This document shows, in pieces, positions 58,893 to 64,000 of a stretch of DNA of 64,000 nucleotides. A model generated the notes under the pieces. It was not told the origin of the DNA. It did not search any database and was given only the letters and a program-made list of their open reading frames with translations. Each line of letters begins with the position of its first letter. Position 1 is the stretch's first letter. Source of the stretch: Tricholomella constricta. Taxonomy: Eukaryota; Basidiomycota; Agaricomycetes; Agaricales; Lyophyllaceae. Made by a program: the position numbers and the translations under genes. Where the stretch lies: the NCBI GenBank assembly GCA_013368375.1, contig JAACJP010000024.1, forward strand, positions 1-64,000, written 5' to 3'.

Positions 58893-58993
58893 AGCCCACC
58901 GCGAGGGTCGAACTCGCAGCCTTCAGATCACTTTGTTGTGATTGCCCGCAACTCGTAAGAGTCTGACGCTCTATCCGATTGAGCTAGGCGGGC
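58893..58993 (-). tRNA. tRNA-Lys(CTT) with a 27-nt intron
   Basis: The minus strand folds as a cloverleaf. The acceptor stem is GCCCGCC/GGTGGGC with one G-T pair, the D arm GCTC/GAGC, the anticodon stem TCAGA/TCTGA with loop CTCTTAA (anticodon CTT), and the T arm GCGAG-TTCGACC-CTCGC. The intron (plus positions 58929-58955) interrupts the loop just after the base 3' to the anticodon, the normal site. The TTCGACC T-loop/B box is canonical for TFIIIC binding. Confidence 0.95.
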
Positions 58994-59173
58994 GGTGAAT
59001 GCGACCGGCAGTCGGCAAACTTCATGCGTCTGCATTACGTAACTCCGCATGAGATACAACTTCTTTCTCGGACTGCGGTGGCCGTCCATTTCTTCCGTTC
59101 CTTTTTCCCCCACTTCTAATACCTTACCCCTCCTCTTCTTCCTCTACCCTTCTTCCTGCTCACACCACACGGC

Positions 59174-61121
59174 ATGCGTCCCACTCTTAGAGCCGCAGCA
59201 CTCTTTGCGGTCTTCGCCCTCACGGGCGTGCAGGCTATATCCAAGGTCACCCGTGAAGGAAGATATCTCTACAAGGATGATGGGAGCCGATTCTACATCA
59301 AGGGAATAGCCTACCAGGAACAAGGTGTGTGCTCTACTGAGCCAATTGTGTCAACTGCGCTGTTTACAATTCACATCACAACTCTCAGGAGTGGTGGTAG
59401 AAAGCGCCGACAACGATTTCGGCGAGCCCTCAAGCTTCATCGACCCCCTGGCTATTCCAGACGCATGCGCTCGCGATTTGCCCTTCCTGCAGGAACTTGG
59501 TGTCAATGCCATCCGTGTATACAGCGTCAACTCTTCCCTGAACCACGATGCGTGCATGGCTGCATTTAGCAACGCAGGAATTTACACGATGTGAGTGGCT
59601 AAAAACACCCTTTCTGGTCTTGCTTTGCTCATTCCGTTATCTAGTATTGATCTCGCACTGCCCTTGAATGGTTCTATCGACCGCATCGTCCCCGCATGGT
59701 CAACTAATATTCTGGATCAATACATCAGGACTATTGATGCTTTCAGTAAGTACGACAACGTTTTGGCATACAACGTCGGCAACGAAGTCGTCGTCAACAA
59801 CGGGACGGCTGTGGCACCTTATGTTAAGGCCGCAGCTCGTGATGTGAAGGCATACCTGTGGGTTGGCAACCAAAATCTCTTCTTGACATTCATCTGACAG
59901 ACTTGCAACTCTCAGCAAATCAAAGTCGTCCTCCGTTCTCGTCGGTTATGCTGCCATCAATGGTGCCTCAAACTTCCGTGACCCTCTCGCCAACTACCTT
60001 TCTTGTGATCTGTCTGGAGGCAACCAGGACTCAACTTCCATCGATATCTATGGTCTCAACGATTAGTATGTTTCCGTCGCATTTCAACAGCTCTTGACAC
60101 TAATTCATCGATAGCGAATGGTGTGGTGACTCAACCTTCCAGTCGTCCTATGCTCGCACAACCGGTGATTTCGCAGGCTATAACGTCGTCGCCTATCTCA
60201 GTGAATTTGGATGCATTACCTCTCCTCCGCGTCTTTGGACCGAAAGTGGTGCTATTTTCAGCTCTGACATGTCCCCTGTGTGGTCTGGTGGTATAGCCTT
60301 TTCCTATTTCCCTGCGTCGAGCGTTCAGGGTCAGTTCGGCATGGTTACTATCTCGGAGGATGGCAAAACGGTGACAACAAGTGAGGACTTTGACCGCCTG
60401 AAGACCCAGTACAACCAAGTCACTGGTCCTGACTCCCCGACCAAGGGCAGCGCTCCTGCGGCAGCTTACCCCAGCTGTCCCACAACCAACACTACTTTTG
60501 TTGCTTCCACTACACTGCCTCCAACTCCCAACGAAGCTGCGTGCAACTGCTTGCTTAGCACCCTCAGTTGCAGATTCACTCCTGCGACAAACAATTACAC
60601 TACCGTCGTCGGCCAGCTCTTGGACACTGCATGTCAGCTCGTGGGGCAAAAGGGCGGATCTTGTGACGATATCGGCGGTGATGGGCAGACGGGAGTTTAT
60701 GGTCGTCTCTCCGGTTGCGACCCGAGTAAGCCCTACCTTGAGAAGCAACCTACCGCAATACTGACCCGCTTGGCTAGCCATCAAGCTATCCTACATCATG
60801 AGCCTGCACTACCAGCTCAATGACCGTAACGTGCAAGCCTGCAGCTTCAGTGGAAATGGCACTGTAAACCCGAATGCGCCTTCCTCGGTTGCTGCTGCTG
60901 ATGCTGCTGCAAGCTCGTGTATCGCCAATCCTGACGCGACTTTCGTGCCCTCGCCGCCTGCGAACACTGGCGGTAGCAACAACGGTGGTAGCGCCTCTGA
61001 TGGCTCTTCCACTGGCAAGAACAACGGTGCGGTCAAGCTCATTGGTGACAACAACGCTCTCGTGGGTATGACTGTGATGGCCCTTGTCAGCATTGCCAGC
61101 GCTGTCTGGACTCTTGCTTGA
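59174..61121 (+). CDS. GPI-anchored beta-1,3-glucanosyltransferase, GH72 with CBM43 (556 aa, 6 exons)
   Basis: This Gas/Gel-type enzyme elongates and remodels cell-wall beta-1,3-glucan. Exons are 59174-59324, 59389-59590, 59645-59857, 59916-60065, 60115-60725 and 60778-61121, summing to 557 codons. A signal peptide ends near residue 21 (ALTGVQA-ISK). The GH72 domain follows (FYIKGIAYQ, LQELGVNAIRVYSVN); the acid/base glutamate is in AYNVGNEVVV and the nucleophile in VAYLSEFGC. The cysteine-rich CBM43/X8 module runs from NEAACNCLLSTLSCRF to VQACSFSGNGT. A Ser/Gly/Asn linker and a C-terminal hydrophobic tail (VGMTVMALVSIASAVWTLA) give the GPI signal. The CBM places it with the Gas1/Gas2-like (GH72+) subgroup. 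Confidence 0.94.
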
Positions 61122-61421
61122 GCGCCGAAAATGCTTCAGTGAACCTGCGGATGGATCGCTCACACAGATACCTGCTACAGACTTTGCTACCCCTTACTAC
61201 CATCTATCTATTACTCTCAGTCGTAGTGTACTGAATTGGACACTGGCTATGCTACGTGGCACAGCTGCTACGCTCGTTAATGTACTGGAACGTGTCTGCT
61301 CAGAGCCCGGAATGCACGGACCCCAAAGCGGAGCCTGAAAAAATGATTGGACTTGTCTCAACTGTGTTGGACATTCCTTCGAGCCAAACCAGCATCTCTC
61401 AGCGTCATTGCTCATCTTCCC
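61122..61421. other. Intergenic region between glucanosyltransferase and SR-protein gene
   Basis: This 300-bp interval should hold the 3' end of the upstream gene and the promoter of the next. I see no repeat or RNA gene in it. Confidence 0.5.
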
Positions 61422-63379
61422 ATGGCGCCCTCCACAAACGAAGCCGACCAATCCACAGCTCAGCAGGATAACTGGGGGCCTCAAGATGACCAGGCAATGG
61501 GCCCAGGGGGCATCGCCGAACCTGCCAACGGAGCGTCTTTGCCTACTGACGACGACCGCGCTATAGGTCAAGGTGTTGACAACCCAGATTATCCTCGTGG
61601 TTCAAGCGTCAGTGCCGTCAGCGCCTCTGAAGGCAAAGACCTCACTTTTCGCGAGAAGCAAGTCAAGGTGCTTAGGTCTCTTCCTGTCTCTTCACGTCGC
61701 TCCAGTGGTAATGTGCCCCTTGCTTCGCTCATTACCACGTGTGGTATTCGACGCCGGGCTGGTACTCTGCCTGAGCTGCTTTAGTACTACCATTCATGAT
61801 TCTTAGCTCGGTTGCTTTGGATTTTCTTGGTTGCTTTCGTGCTTTCGGAGGCTCACTCTGGCTCGGGGCTGATCGCAACTTCTTCCGCCGTTTCCTTGTG
61901 TGTATTCTCAACTGGGTGTTTACTTTCTGCTGTCCAGCCGAACAAAGTCTATATTGGTGGTCTACCCGAACATACGCAGCAAGAGGACCTTCAAAGTTGT
62001 TTTGGGAAAATAGGGAACATTGTAAATATTGAACTCAAGTACGTGGCTCGCTTTCATTCAAGTTCCTTTCAGCTGATCTACTTTCCATCAGAGTCGGCTA
62101 TGGTTTCGTTGTACGCCCTTCACCGTTTTTCTCGTCTACCTGCGTCTGACTTTTCACTCAGGAATTCGACACGCGTGAGGCAGCTGAGGAAAGTGTCGCC
62201 AAGTATCATGAAGGCTACTTCATGGGAAGCAAAATTCGTGTTGAACTCTCGAGGGGCGGCGGTCGTACCGCCAAGTATGCAGGCGATCCAGGGGCATGTT
62301 TTAAATGCGGGCAGATGGGCCATTGGGCAAGGTATGCGGGCGTTTATCTTCTCTTGATTGGAAACCTCACTCCCTTAATCTTCTGTTAGGGAATGTCCTA
62401 ACCACACTGGCATGTGAGTTCTATTTGTTTCTCATATTATGACACCCGTTACTCATGCATGGGAACAGAGTCACGCGACGCCCGTACGAGTCTCCATTAA
62501 TCGATCATGTTCAGCTGGGCTACATTGAACCTCTCCACAGGAACATGCCACCCCGCGAAGACATGGGAATGGGACGTGTCGCCCCTCGCGACGTTCGCTA
62601 TGACTATCCGCCTCCCCGAGACTTCCGGAGGCCGCCGTCTCCCAGAGAGTATCGAGACTACCCTGCGCCGCCTCCACCTCCTCCTGGCGGCCGTGGCCGA
62701 GAATACGACGAGTATAGACGTGGACCACCTCCGATGTCTGACCGAGACCGATACCCTCCTCCTGCAGACTATAGAGGGCGTTATCCGCCCCCTCCTGATC
62801 CAGCTTACCGTAGCTATGGCGGACCACCACCTCCTGCTCCTCCTCCTGGGTTTTATGATCGCTATGACCGAAGGCCCATAGAAAGGTACCCCCCAGGCTA
62901 CCCACCCCCTGGAGGTCGGCCGAGGACTCCCCCGAGATATCGTGAGGATTTCGACCGAATTCCACCCAATAGGTGAGATCCTAATGAACGCCGCATAGAT
63001 AAGTACTGATACAACACGAATAGGGACTATGATTATAGGGGTCGTCCTCCTTCCCCTCTACCTCCTCAGGCTCGCTATGACGAGTATCGTCCTGTTCCTG
63101 TTGAACAAGTTCCACCCGGAAGATATAAGTAGGTCATTCGGAATATCTCCCTTGGCCTTCAACTTACTAGAAACCTCTGTTAGGCGTCGCTCAGAAAGCC
63201 CTCCGCGCTCATACGATCACGCCTATCCCGGTGGCCCCGGGTACGGTAACAGCTACCCAGGAGGCACCCCTGGTGGCCCTCCACCGCCTGGTCCGCCCCA
63301 GCGCGGCGCACCACCCCGAGACTATATCCCTCCTCCTCGTAACGGTCTGGAACCCAATCCTGGTTATAGAAGACATTAA
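61422..63379 (+). CDS. SR-type RNA-binding protein, RRM plus CCHC zinc knuckle (454 aa, 8 exons)
   Basis: This is probably a pre-mRNA splicing/RNA export factor of the RSZ/SRSF7 kind. Exons are 61422-61667, 61938-62038, 62092-62110, 62162-62331, 62390-62413, 62469-62972, 63024-63128 and 63184-63379, summing to 455 codons. An acidic N-terminus precedes the RRM (RNP2 KVYIGGLP, RNP1-like YGFVEFDTREAA) and the zinc knuckle CFKCGQMGHWAREC. The C-terminal half is a Pro/Arg/Tyr/Asp-rich tail in place of a plain RS domain. RNP1 is split by the 19-nt exon 3. The first intron (270 bp) is far longer than all others here and stays open in frame for about 39 codons. The start is the first ATG of the exon-1 frame in a good context (CCCATGG). 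Confidence 0.88.
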
Positions 63380-63601
63380 AGAAGAAAAAAAGTTCTCTCC
63401 AGCTATTTGCAGTGAGTATCTATGGTCTGGCTCCTGACGCCAGTAAACAACATGTGTCGCAGCTCTTTCCTCCAGTTGTTTAGTTAGTCGTGCTTGCTTA
63501 TCTTCTTGCCTGCGTTTCCCCGCTTATTTCTTTTTCTACATTCTGCGTCTGGGAGTCAAAAACTTAGCTATATTTAATTCAATTGTTGTTATATGCTCAT
63601 T

Positions 63602-64000
63602 TTAGCCTCCTGCCATGTCGTACAACACGTCTCTGTCCCCTGACTCGTCAACGAGAGCTCGAAGTCTACCGTGAGAAAGCTTAAGAAGTTCCGTTGGGCT
63701 GTCGAACTCGACCTGCTGAAGGCGTCAGTAACAGGCAGAATTCGTGAAGAAAAAACGCACAATACGGCCTGCGTCAAGGACCATCTGCATTGGGCCGTCA
63801 GTGTTGCTTTAACGGAGAAGAATGAAATGCACTGACAATTTTATCAGCGTCCATGATTGTCTGCAATCGATGGGCAACTGTAATGAGTGTCACATCCCCA
63901 CGCAGCTCCTGGCGAAGGGACGTTTGGATGATCGAGTCAGTCTTGTAATCTGAAGGGGAGGATCAACAACGACGTGATACAGGCAAAGGATGGGGGCGTA
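63602..64000 (-). CDS. ABCC/MRP-type ABC transporter, C-terminal end (partial)
   Basis: The minus-strand exons 63949-63837, 63784-63761 and 63712-63602 encode the end of the second nucleotide-binding domain. They read YKTDSIIQTSLRQELR, then the H-loop VTLITVAHRLQTI, MDADKI, VLDAGRIVEFDSPTELL and a short tail ending DMAGG. The order DATSAID-YKTD...AHRL...GRIVEFDSP is that of vacuolar/plasma-membrane ABCC pumps (Ycf1/MRP-like). The rest lies beyond the right edge; 63950-64000 is mostly intron. A small exon of 24 nt is again present. The substrate cannot be told from this part. Confidence 0.85.

Noticed and set aside
59746..59751. GTAAGT at 59746 as a splice donor in the GH72 gene
   Set aside because: The frame continues without a break through SKYDNVLAYNVGNE, which contains the catalytic glutamate; the real donor is at 59858.

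Overview
This window comes from a filamentous fungus, most probably an agaricomycete (mushroom-forming basidiomycete). The genes are broken by many introns of about 48-60 bp with GT..AG ends and CTAAC/CTGAC-type branch points. Exons are often very short, neighbouring genes lie a few hundred bases apart on both strands, and the retroelements and gene set (MCM3, TFIIIC tau138, Ssk2 MAPKKK, RIC1, Atg26, GH72 glucanosyltransferase) are fungal. Exon models were built by hand from splice sites, reading-frame continuity and remembered family motifs. Each complete multi-exon model listed sums to a multiple of three.

Bases 1-18.6 kb are a transposon nest. On the left is the 5' part of a Ty3/gypsy element on the minus strand (gag-protease, then RT and the start of RNase H running off the window). 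Its protease region carries an in-phase tandem duplication. Next is an old, decayed Ty1/copia element on the plus strand (5706-18318). It has been interrupted three times: by a complete and apparently young second copia element on the minus strand (two identical-looking 249-bp LTRs, one intact 1468-codon ORF, 5-bp target duplication), by a 1.23-kb CACTA-like non-autonomous DNA element, and by a 0.71-kb hAT-like non-autonomous element with a perfect 8-bp target duplication. Removing these insertions on paper rejoins the outer copia reading frame at each junction, which is strong evidence for the boundaries.

From 19.6 kb to the right end the window is ordinary gene space: MCM3 (+), TFIIIC tau138/TFC3 (+), an unrecognised multipass membrane protein (+), SSK2 (-), divergent from the GTPase DRG1/RBG1 (+), a mariner-like MITE, a PhnP-like metallo-beta-lactamase hydrolase (+), a PRELI/Ups lipid-transfer protein (+), RIC1 (+), a 2OG-Fe(II) dioxygenase (+), the sterol glucosyltransferase ATG26 (-), divergent from a SUR7/PalI-like membrane protein (+), an intron-containing tRNA-Lys(CTT) (-), a GH72-CBM43 GPI-anchored glucanosyltransferase (+), an RRM/zinc-knuckle SR-type RNA-binding protein (+), and the 3' end of an ABCC-type transporter (-). 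These genes serve replication, Pol III transcription, stress signalling, membrane/wall biogenesis, trafficking and RNA processing. Nothing suggests a co-regulated cluster, apart from two short divergent promoters.

The most unusual observation is in DRG1/RBG1. This 366-residue protein is assembled from 19 exons in 2.1 kb. They include a run of four exons of 18, 16, 15 and 14 nt, one GC-AG intron, and a predicted single-nucleotide exon between two normal-sized introns. The single nucleotide is the only simple way I found to keep the conserved C-terminus in frame.
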